A DNA stretch of 64,000 nucleotides, taken from contig NC_135553.1 in the NCBI RefSeq assembly GCF_964340395.1, positions 10,659,001-10,723,000 of the forward strand. The letters run 5' to 3'. This DNA is from Glandiceps talaboti. Its lineage: Eukaryota > Hemichordata > Enteropneusta > Spengelidae. This document shows, one piece after another, positions 51,101-63,500 of this stretch. The translations under genes and the position numbers were made by a program. The stretch's first letter is position 1. Every line of letters starts with the position of its first letter. The notes beneath the pieces are model-generated. The model did no database searches. It was not told the origin of the DNA and saw only the letters and a program-made list of their open reading frames with translations.

Positions 51101-51524
51101 CGTGTTCTTACAATTCTGTACTCAACTTTTCCGCTCGCTGTTAAAGCTTATATATTGAATTATTCAACCAAATGCTTACATCGCTTAATACTTAACCGGT
51201 GACAGCAAATTTCCTAGCAAAGACGGTGGTGGGTAGAATATCACAGGGCACTCAGGCTTAGTTAGTTATATTTAAGAAAACGAACGAACGAACGAACAAA
51301 CAAACAAAAATAAAATAAACAATACACAAATAAATGAATAAATACTGGCAAGCATCAACAAGTAATGTACAGGTCATTATCAACGACAAGAATTCCAATA
51401 TGTTTCCAATATGCGGAATACTCACAATGGTATGTACGATTGTGGCCATTTCGCTTATAGGAAAAAATGTCGTAATTCTTGTTTTTGAAAGTGATTTGTA
51501 ATTACTCTCTTGTTGATGCTTGTC

Positions 51525-51556
<32 letters not shown>

Positions 51557-54500
51557 TTGTTTGCTGGATTATTTATGTATCTATTTACTTTGTTTGTTTT
51601 CGTAAGCATGACTAACTAAGCCTGAGTGCCCGTGGTAGAGTATGGCATTTGTCGCTTAAACTTTGTATTGAAATTGTCAGCATTTGTATATGTTGTTAAT
51701 TTGTATTAATGGATTTCGTGACTTTTTTCCTCAACCTTTCTCGTAATGTTTGTTTGCTGAACTTTTCCTACCCCCCTTTATTTTCTTGACAGCGGACGCA
51801 TGCGCAAGTAGCCCATGTATAAAATGGCAGGATCTGTCTTGTCCGCGATGGAGGCATATAGATACGCTGCTGTCATGTCGGGTTCACGGGGACAAATTGT
51901 GACACCACATGTACAGGCAGTCATACCAGTCGCTTTTCATGGTTTTTAAAATGAAATTAGTATACTGTAGGGAAAGACCAAACGTCTTGAACTCGCATAG
52001 TGATCATGTCACGATGTTAATGTAAACATTTCTCTGTACCTCTTGGTTATACAAGACTCCAATCGAATCTTCAAATTTTGAAATGAAACCATTTTCATTT
52101 CGACACTTCCTGTTTACGCCTGTTTAGAAATGAGCAATTAGTCACCCTGTATTGACTTGAAAAAACACAACGTATATCGCAATAATTGCTTTTTCGTGTT
52201 AAAGCGCAGACCACCAACCACCGCTCTGGTGGGCTTAGGTCAGTGTAAGTGTTTTAAAAACAAATCTCTTGACCAAAACTTGATTTCATGATAGGAATAA
52301 GAATTACAAAATATCCGAAATAATATGATAGTTGGAAATGTTGGTAACAACATTAACATGTCAACGAATGTTTAGTCCTATGTGATCGATGAGGGCGCAC
52401 AGTACAAGGATATGCGAGTATAATTATGCAGTAGATATTGGTATATACAAAACAAACCAAATTCTAGCTATTCCTGTGCGTTGCACAGTTTGTGTCACAC
52501 ATCTCCTTCAATCTATTTCCTTTACTAGTTAACCATTGCACACCAAATCCGTGTTTGAATGGAGGGGAATGTTATACTGGAGCTAAGGAGACACCCCCAT
52601 ATATTTGTTTTTGTACACCAGGCTTTGGGGGCACACACTGTGAAACTGATACGACAGGTAGACACTTTCGAATCCGAAATTAGCGTGATTGATAAGCTTT
52701 TGCCAGAAAGGCCAGGCTTTCGCTATCCACCACATCAATCAACACGCTTAAATGTAACTTGTAATTTAAGCTCTTCCTTTAGCTCAACTTAATATTAGAA
52801 CATACTAGTAGATAGTTACAAATGTATTCCACGAGTACGCAAAGCAATGCGCTGTAATGGTGTGGCTTTATCGACTGATTATAATGATAAAGCGTTTGCA
52901 TACAAAAAAGTTGCAACTCTAATCTTGTTGTTTCATCATCTACATTATGGGCCTAACAGTCATTTAAAACACAAATTAGGAGGACGCCCATATCATACTA
53001 AGTGAGCTTGGTGAACTCAATCTAACTGTTAATATCTAAAGAAAGTAATCTACTTACTGTGTCTGTTTTAAACTATTTCTCATACTGTACGCATTACATC
53101 TACTTGCTATTCGTTGAATGGGTTAACTGGTGGCTGCATAATTCCAAAACAAACTTGGTAAATGGTGAAATATGACATATGTGTGACTTACCTTTCTTGA
53201 AATATTCAAGTATGAATTGTGTTTCCTGTGCATTTGTATCTTACTTTGTTTAACGACTTTTATTTACTTCATTCTACCATTGTTGTAATGTTTGTTGTCT
53301 GAACTTTTTCTTTAAACCGTAATCTCCTCCTGTTTGTTCTCCCATTTCGTTTCTTGACAGTGAACGCATGCGCAAGTAATCCGTGTATAAATGGCGGGAC
53401 TTGTTTAGTCGCACATCAAAACACGATATCTTATATCTGCTCCTGTACCGATGGGTTCACGGGGACAAATTGTGACGTAACAGGTAGTCACATTAGTCGC
53501 TCTTAGCAGATTTCTAATTCAAATTCGTACACTACAGGAAAGACCTAACACCTTTAATTCACATACAGCGGCCATGTTACAACTTCAGTATAGAATGATA
53601 TGTACTGGCAATAAAACAGTTCTCTACATCTAGTTTACATTCAACTTCAATCGAATCTTCAAATTTGAAGTACCTTATTTGGAATTATTTCCATTTCGGA
53701 CCAGCATTTCCTGTTTAGAAGCATTGGTCACTGTGCATTGACAGTAGTAAAAAGGTTATACGACCTGTATGGGAATAACGGTCTTTCTTGAAACTGAAAT
53801 GTCTTTGCATTTGCAAAGTGACAAATTGTAATGTCATGTCAGTGTGCTAGGACTCATTTTCCATTTGAAATAATGTTACATTTAGCGTTTACGATGAATG
53901 TTATCGATACTTCAATTCTCTTCTGACATTTCCAACTCTCACTATGTCTTCCTTGTTTTTATGATAAAACATCGAGTCAAGTAATATGTAAAGACGATAA
54001 TGAAGTTGGATAACACCAAATCACCAACTTTCATTTTCAGCTACGTGTTTATGTCCTCGAGCTCCATGTACACGTTACCCTGTTTGTAGTCACACATCTC
54101 ATACACTCTCTTTCCTTTACTAGTTGATCCATGCACACCAAATCCGTGTTTGAATGGAGGTGATTGTAATGCTACCTTTGGGGATATATCGTCATATAGT
54201 TGTGTTTGTACATCAGGCTTTGAAGGCACACACTGTGAAAATGATACGACAGGTAGACGCTTTCGAATCCGAAATTAGCATGATAAGCTTTTGCCAGAAA
54301 AGCCAGGCTATCGCTATCCACCACATCAACCAATACGCTTTAAATGCAACATGTAATTAGCTCAATTAGAACGTACAGGTAGATCATTACAAATGTAATT
54401 CACGAGTACGCGAAGCAATGCGCTGTAATGGTGTGGCTTTATGGACTGATTATAATGATAAAGCATTTGCATACAAAAAAGTCGAACAATTTTGTTGTCT

Positions 54501-57500
54501 CATCATCTACATTATGTTGTGTTAAATGAGTCTAACAATCGTTTAAAACACAAATTAGTGGGACGCCCATATCATACTAAGTGAGCTTGGCGAACTCAAT
54601 CTAACTGTTAATATCTACAAAAAGTAATCTACTTACTGTGTCTGTTTTAAACTATTTCCCATACTGTACGCATTACATCTACTTGCTATTCGTTGAATTG
54701 GTTAACTGGTGGCTGCATAATTTCAAAACAAATTTGGTAAATGGTGAAATATGACACTTGTGTGACTTAGCTTTTTTGAAACATTCAAGTATAAATTGTG
54801 TTTCCTGTGTATTTGTATCTTACTTTGTTTAACGTCTTTCATTCTACCATTGTTGTAATGTGTGTTGTCTGAACTTTTTCTTTAAACCGTAATCTCCTCC
54901 TGTTTGTTCTCCCATTTCGTTTCTTGACAGTGAACGCATGTGCAAGTAATCCGTGTATAAATGGCGGGACTTGTTTAGTCGCACATCAAAACACGATACC
55001 TTATATCTGCTCCTGTGCTGATGGGTTCACGGGGACAAATTGTGACGTAACAGGTAGTCACAGTAGTCGCTCTTAGCAGATTTCTAATTCAAATTCGTAC
55101 ACTGCAGGAATGACCTGACACCTTTAATTCACATACAGCGGCCATGTTACAACTTCAGTATAGAAGGATATGTAATGGCAATAAAACAGTTCTCTACATC
55201 GAATTATACATTCAACTTCAATCGAATCTTCAAATTTTAAGTACCATATTCGGAAACCATTTCCATTTCGGACCTGCATTTCCTGTTTAGAAGCTTTAGT
55301 CACTCTGCATTGACCGCAGTAAAAGAGTTATACGACCTGTTTTTTTATGATAAAACACAGAGTCAAATAATATGTAACGACGATAATGAAGTTGGACAAC
55401 ACCAAATCACCAACTTTCGTGTTCAGCTATGTGTTTATGTCCTCGAGCTCCATGTACACATGTTACCCTGTTTGTAGTCACACATCTCCTTCACTCTCTT
55501 TCCTTTACTAGTTGATCCATGCACACCAAATCCGTGTTTGAATGGAGGGGAATGTAATGCTACCTTTGGGGATATATCGTCATATACTTGTGTTTGTACA
55601 TCAGGCTTTGAAGGCACACACTGTGAAAATGGTACGACAGGTAGATGCTTTCGAATCCGAAATTAGCGTGATAAGCTTTTGCCAGAAAAGCCAGGCTATC
55701 GCTATCCACCACATCAACCAATACGCTTTAAATGCACTTTGTAATTTAAGATCTTCCAATAGCTCAAATTAATTAGAACATACTAGTAGATAATTACAAA
55801 TGTAATCCACGAGTACGCAAAGCAATGCGCTGTAATGGTGTCGCTTTATCGACTCATTATGATAAAGCGTTTGCATACAAAAAAGTCGCAACTCTAATCT
55901 TGTCGTTTCATCGTCTACATTATGGGCCTAACAGTCATTTAAAACACAAATTAGGAGGACGCCCATATCATACTGAGTGAGCTTGGTGAACTCAATCTAA
56001 CTGTTAATATCTATAGAAAGTAATCTACTTACTGTGTCTGTTTTAAACTATTTCTCATACTGTACGCATTACATCTACTTGCTATTCGTTGAATGGGTTA
56101 ACTGGTGGCTGCATAATTCCAAAACAAACTTGGGAAATGGTGAAATATGACACTTGTGTGACTTAGCTTTTTTGAAACATTCAAGTATAAATTGTGTTTC
56201 CTGTGTATTTGTATCTTACTTTGTTTAACGTCTTTCATTCTACCATTGTTGTAATGTTTGTTGTCTGAACTTTTTCTTTAAACCGTAATCTCCTCCTGTT
56301 TGTTCTCCCATTTCGTTTCTTGACAGTGAACGCATGCGCAAGTAATCCGTGTATAAATGGCGGGACTTGTTTCGTCGCACATCAAAACACGATACCTTAT
56401 ATCTGCTTCTGTACTGATGGGTTCACGGGGACAAATTGTGACGTAACAGGTAGTCACATTAGTCGCTCTTAGCAGATTTCTAATTCAAATTCGTACACTA
56501 CAGGAAAGACCTAACACCTTTAATTCACATACAGCGGCCATATTACAACTTCAGTATAGAATGATATGTACTGGCAATAAAACAGTTCTCTACATCTAGT
56601 TTACATTCAACTTCAAACGAATCTTCAAATTTGAAGTACCTTATTTGGAATTATTTCCATTTCGGACCAGCATTTCCTGTTTAGAAGCATTGGTCACTGT
56701 GCATTGGCAGTAGTAAAAAGGTTATACGACCTGTATGGGAATAACGTTCTTTCTTGAAACTGAAATGTCTTTGCATAAATTTGCAAAGTGACAAATTGTA
56801 ATGTCATGTCAGTGTGCAAGGACTCATTTCCCATTTGAAATAATGTTACATTTAGCGTTTACGATGAATGTTATCAACACTTCAATTCTCTACTGACATT
56901 TCCCACTCTCATTATGTCTTCCTTGTTTTTATGATAAAACATCGAGTCAAGTAATATGTAAGGACGATAATGAAGCTGCACAACACCAAATCACCAATTT
57001 TCATTTTCAGCTACGTGTTTATGTCCTCGAGCTCCATGTACACGTGTTACACTGTTTGTAGTCACACATCTCCTACACTCTCTTTCCTTTACTAGTTGAT
57101 CCATGCACACCAAATCCGTGTTTGAATGGAGGTGATTGTAATGCTACTTTTGGGGATATATCGTCATATAGTTGTGTTTGTACATCAGGCTTTGAAGGCA
57201 CACACTGTGAAAATGATACGACAGGTAGACGCTTTCGAATCCGAAATTAGCATGATAAGCTTTTGCCAGAAAAGCCAGGCTATCGCTATCCACATCAACC
57301 AATACGCTTTAAATGCAACATGTAATTAGCTCAATTAGAACGTACAGGTAGATCATTACAAATGTAATTCACGAGTACGCGAAGCAATGCTCTGTAATGG
57401 TGTGGCTTTATGGACTGATTATAATGATAAAGCATTTGCATACAAAAAAGTCGAACAATTTTGTTGTCTCATCATCTACATTATGTTGTGTTAAATGAGC

Positions 57501-60500
57501 CTAACAATCGTTTAAAACACAAATTAGTGGGACGCCCATATCATACTAAGTGAGCTTGGCGAACTCAATCTAACTGTTAATATCTATAGAAAGTAATCTA
57601 CTTACTGTGTCTGGTTTAAACTATTTCCCATACTGTACGCATTACATCTACTTGCTATTCGTTGAATGGGTTAACTGGTGGCTGCATAATTTCAAAACTA
57701 CTTTGGTAAATGGTGAAATATGACACTTGTGTGACTTACCTTTCTTGAAACATTCAAGTATAAATTGTGTTTCCTGTGTATTTGTATCTTACTTTGTTTA
57801 ACGTCTTTCATTCTACCATTGTTGTAATGTGTGTTGTCTGAACTTTTTCTTTAAACCGTAATCTCCTCCTGTTTGTTCTCCCATTTCGTTTCTTGACAGT
57901 GAACGCATGCGCAAGTAATCCGTGTATAAATGGTGGGACTTGTTTCGTCGCACATCAAAACACGATACCTTATATCTGCTTCTGTACTGATGGGTTCACG
58001 GGGACAAATTGTGACGTAACAGGTAGTCACATTAGTCGCTCTTATAGCAGATTTCTAATTCAAATTCGTACACTGCAGGAAAGACCTAACACCTTTAATT
58101 CAAATACAGCGGCCATGTTACATCTTCAGTATAGAAGGATATGTAATGGCAATAAAACAGTTCTCTACATCGAATTATACATTCAACTTCAATCGAATCT
58201 TCAAATTTTAAGTACCATATTCGGAAACCATTTCGATACCGTACCAGCATTTACTGTTTAGAAGCTTTAGTCACTTTGCATTGACCGCAGTAAAAGAGTT
58301 ATACGACCTGTTTTTTATGATAAAACACAGAGTCAAATAATATGTAACGACGATAATGAAGTTGGATAACACCCAATCACCAACTTTCGTGTTCAGCTAT
58401 GTGTTTATGTCCTCGAGCTCCGTGTACTCGTGTTACACTGTTTGTAGTCACACATCTCCTTCACTCTCTTTCCTTTACTAGTTGATCCATGCACACCAAA
58501 TCCGTGTTTGAATGGAGGGGAATGTAATGCTACCTTTGGGGATATATCGTCATATACTTGTGTTTGTACATCAGGCTTTGAAGGCACACACTGTGAAAAT
58601 GATACGACAGGTAGATGCTTTCGAATCCAATTTGGGTGATAAGCTTTTGCCAGAAAAGCCAGGCTATCGCTATCCACCACATCAAGCAATACGCTTTAAA
58701 TGCACTTTGTAATCTAAGATCTTCCATTAGCTCAAATTAATCAGAACATACTCGTAAATAATTACAAATGTAATCCACGAGTACGCAAAGCAATGCGCTG
58801 TAATGGTATGGCTTTATCGACTGATTATGATAAAGCGTTTGCATACAAAAAAGTCGCAACTCTAATCTTGTTGTTTCATCTTCTACATTATGGGCCTAAC
58901 AGTCGTTTAAAACACAAATTAGGGGGACGCCCATGTCATACTGAGTGAGCTTGGCGAACTCAATCTAACTGTTCATATCTATAGAAAGTAATCTACTTAC
59001 TGTGTCTGTTTTAAACTATTTCCCATACTGTACGCATTACATCTACTTGCTATTCGTTGAATTGGTTAACTGGTGGCTGCATAATTTGAAAACTACTTTG
59101 GTAAATGGTGAAATATGACACTTGTGTGACTTACCTTTTTTGAAACATTCAAGTATAAATTGCGTTTCCTGTGCATTTGTATCTTACTTTGTTTAACGAC
59201 TTTTATTTATTTCATTCTACCATTGTTGTAATGTTTGATGTCTGAACTTTTTCTTTAAACCGTAATCTCCTCCTGTTTGTTCTCCCATTTCGTTTCTTGA
59301 CAGTGAACGCATGCACAAGTAATCCGTGTATAAATGGCGGGACTTGTTTAGTCGCACATCAAAACACGATATCTTATGTCTGCTCCTGTACTGATGGGTT
59401 CACGGGGACAAATTGTGACGTAACAGGTAGTCACATTAGTCGCTATTAGTAGATTTCTAATTCAAATTCTTACACTGCAGGAATGACCTAACACCTTTAA
59501 TTCAAATACAGCGGCCATGTTACAACTTCAGTATAGAGAATGATATGTACTGGCAATAAAACAGTTCTCTACATCTAGTTTACATTCAACTTCAAACGAA
59601 TCTTCAAATTTTAAGTACCATATTCGGAAACCATTTCCATACCATACTTGCACTTCCTGTTTATAAACATTGGTCACTGTGCATTGACAGTAGTAAAAAG
59701 GTTATACGACCTGTGTCGGAACAACGTTCTTTCTTGAAACTGAAATGTCTTTGCATTTGCAAAGTGACAAACTGTAATGTCATGTCAGTGTGCTAGGACT
59801 CATTTTCCATTTGAAATAATGTTACATTTAGCGTTTACGACGAATGTTATCGATACTTCAATTCTCTTCTGACATTTCTCACTCTCACTATGTCTTCCTT
59901 GTTTTTATGATAAAGCATCGAGTCAAGTAATATGTAAAGACAATGAAGCTGCACAACACCAAATCACCAATTTTCATTTTCAGCTACGGATTGTGCATGG
60001 ATTTGGTGTTGTAATTTAAGCGCTTCCATTAGCTCAAATTAATATTAGAACGTACTAGTAAATAATTATAAATGTAATCCACGAGTACTCGAAGCAATGC
60101 GCTGTAATGGTGTGGCTTATCGACTGATTATGATAAAGCGTTTGCATACAAAAAAGTTGCAACTCTAATCTTGTTGTTTCATCATCGACATTATGGGCCT
60201 AACAGTCGTTTAAAACACAAATTAGGGGGACGCCCATGTCATACTGAGTGAGCTTGGTGAACTCAATCTAACTGTTAATATCTAAAGAAAGTAATCTACT
60301 TACTGTGTCTGGTTTAAACTATTTCCCATACTGTACGCATTACTTCTACTTGCTATTCGTTGAATGGGTTAACTGGTGGCTGCATAATTTAAAAACTAAT
60401 TTGGTAAATGGTGAAATATGACACTTGTGTGACTTAACTTTTTTGAAACATTCAAGTATAAATTGTGTTTCCTGTGTATTTGTATCTTACTTTGTTTAAC

Positions 60501-63500
60501 GTCTTTCATTCTACCATTGTTGTAATGTGTGTTGTCTGAACTTTTTCTTTAAACCGTAATCTCCTCCTGTTTGTTCTCCCATTTCGTTTCTTGACAGTGA
60601 ACGCATGCGCAAGTAATCCGTGTATAAATGGCGGGACTTGTTTAGTCGCACATCAAAACACGATATCTTATATCTGCTCCTGTACTGATGGGTTCACGGG
60701 GACAAATTGTGACGTAACAGGTAGTCACATTAGTCGCTCTTAGTAGATTTCTAGTTCTGCTTATGCCCGTTTACAAATGAGTAATTAGTCACCGTGTATT
60801 GACTGTTGAAAAAAACACAACGTATATCGCAATAATTGCTTTTTCGTGTTAGCGCGCAGTCCACCCACCAACCACCACTCTGGTTGGCTGAGGTCAGTAC
60901 AGTGTAAGTGTTTTAAAGACAAATCTTTTGACCAAAACTTGATTTCATAAGAATTACAAAATATCCGAAATAATATGATAGTTGGAAATGTTGGTAACAA
61001 CATTAACATGTCAACGAATGTTTAGTCCTATGTGATCGATGAGGGCGCACAGTACAAGGATATGCGAGTCGAGTATAATTATGCAGTAGATATTGGTATA
61101 TACAAAACAAACCAAATTCTAGCTATTCCTGTGCGTTGCACTGTTTGTGTCACATATCTCCTTCACTCTATTTCCTTTACTAGTTGACCATTGCACACCA
61201 AATCCGTGTTTGAATGGAGGGGAATGTTATACTGGCGCTCAGGAGACACCCCCATATATGTGTGTTTGTACACCAGGCTTTGAGGGCACACAGTGTGAAA
61301 ATGATACGACAGGTAGACGCTTTCGAATCCGAAATTAGCGTGATAAGCTTTTGCCAGAAAGACCAGGCTTTCGCTATCCACCACATCAACCAACACGCTT
61401 AAATGTACCTTGTAATTTACTAGTAAGCTCTTCCATTAGCTCAACTTAATATTAGAACGTACTAGTAGATAGTTACAAATGTATTCCACGAGTACGCAAA
61501 GCAATGCGCTGTAATGGTGTGGCTTTATCGACTCATTATAATGAAAAACATGTTTGCATATTATCCGCTTTACGCATAAAGCACAAAAGTGGCAACTCCT
61601 CATTTTGTTGTCTCATCATCTACATTATGTAGTGTTAAATGAGCCTAACAATCGTTTAAAACACAAATTAGGAGGACGCCCATATCATACTAAGTGAGCT
61701 TGGCGAATTCAATCTAACTGTTAATACCTATAGAAAGTAATCTACTTACTGTGTCTGTTTTAAACTATTTCTCATACTGTACGCATTACATCTACTTGCT
61801 ATTCGTTGAATGGGTTAACTGGTGGCTGCATAATTTCAAAACAAATTTGGTAATGGTGAAATATGACATTTGTGTGACATACTCTCTTGAAATAATCATG
61901 TATAAATTGTGTTTTGTCTGCATTTGTATCTTACTTTGTTTAACGACTTTTATTTACTTCATTCTACCATTGTTGTAGTGTTTGTTGTCTGAACTTTTTC
62001 TTTAAACCGTAATCTCCTCCTGTTTGTTCTCCCATTTCGTTTCTTGACAGTGAACGCATGCGCAAGTAATCCGTGTATAAATGGCGGGACTTGTTTAGTC
62101 GCACATCAAAACACGATATCTTATATCTGCTCCTGTACTGATGGGTTCACGGGGACAAATTGTGACGTAACAGGTAGTCACATTAGTCGCTCTTAGTAGA
62201 TTTCTAATTCAAATTCGTACAGTGCAGGAAAGACCTAACACCTTTAATTCAAATACAGCGGCCATGTTACAACTTCAGTATAGAATGATATGTACTGGCA
62301 ATGAAACAGTTCTCTGCATCTCTTCGTTACATTCAACTTCAATCGAATCTTCAAATTTGAAGTAACTTATTGGAAGTCATTTCCATTTCGGATCTGTATT
62401 TCCTGTTTAGAAGCATTGGTCACAGTGAATTGATAGTAGTAAAAAGGTTATACGACTTGTGTGGGAACAACTTTCTTTCTTGAAATTGAAATGTTTTTGC
62501 ATTTGCAAAGTAATAAACTGTAATGTCATTTCAGTGTGCTAGGACTCATTTTCCATTTTAAATAATGTTACATTGACATTTCCCACTCTCACTATGTCTT
62601 CCTTGTTTTATGAGAAAACATCGAGTCAAGTAATATGTAAAGACAATGAGGCTGCACAACACCAAATCACCAATTTTCATTTTCAGCTACGTGTTTATTG
62701 TCCTCGAGCTCCATGTACACATGTTACACTGTTTGTAGTCACACATCTCCTACACTCTCTTTCCTTTACTAGTTGAGCCATGCACACCAAATCCGTGTTT
62801 GAATGGAGGGGATTGTTATGCTTCCTTTGCGGGTCCATCGTCATATATTTGTGATTGTGCATCGGGGTATGAAGGCACAAATTGTGAAAATGAAGTGACA
62901 GGTATACCAACCTAACAACAAATATCTAGAATCAACATACTCGTAACATTAATGCGCATGCGCACGTTACTTTTCACCTTTTATTGGCGACCACTTCACC
63001 GTACAACAACAAAAACAACTAACTGTTTTATTTTCGCTTGAAATTTTCAATGAAACTATGGTACGAAACCTACAAAAAAGCCACAAAAACATTCTTAGAA
63101 TGCAAATCCACTGACAAAAAGTTACACTGAGATCTCGATCATTATGCTTCTAAAAATGTTTCACAAACGTGAAATATTTTAAAAGCACAAAATGGCGGTG
63201 AAGTTATGTTCATATAGAAATAAAAGTAATGAATGCAATATTTGGTAACACTCTATTAAAAACCCCTCTTTAATTTTAGCACAGAAGTAACAGTAACTTA
63301 CTTAGTATACCATTCACTGTTCTGTTTTAATAAATTATCTTACTGACTTAACATTGAAATAGTAAGATTGTAGTATACTCTATCAAAAATAGAGTATACT
63401 ACAATCTTACTATTTCAACTATCTTTCCGTGCTAAAACACCCAATAACATACATTGTGTGGATACATGGGGTCAAAGGTGAAAGTTCAAACATCTGATAC

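Larger units (their letters stand above)
51793..62901 (+). repeat. Tandem array of A/B EGF exon units, about 11 kb
   Basis: Exons and introns repeat together with high similarity. B starts are at 51793 (decayed), 53361, 54931, 56327, 57900, 59304, 60598, 62051; A starts at 52529, 54124, 55512, 57096, 58482, 61184, 62773. Unit lengths alternate near 1.58 and 1.39 kb, so the block A2-B2-A3-B3 repeats as A4-B4-A5-B5 with a 2.97-kb higher-order period. The short units lack roughly 190 bp in the B-to-A intron. Strong intron similarity points to recent unequal crossing-over and conversion. Confidence 0.92.

Noticed and set aside
51793-62901. CRISPR-like or satellite array
   Set aside because: The repeat units hold open, spliced EGF exons and are 1.4-1.6 kb long; this is exon duplication.
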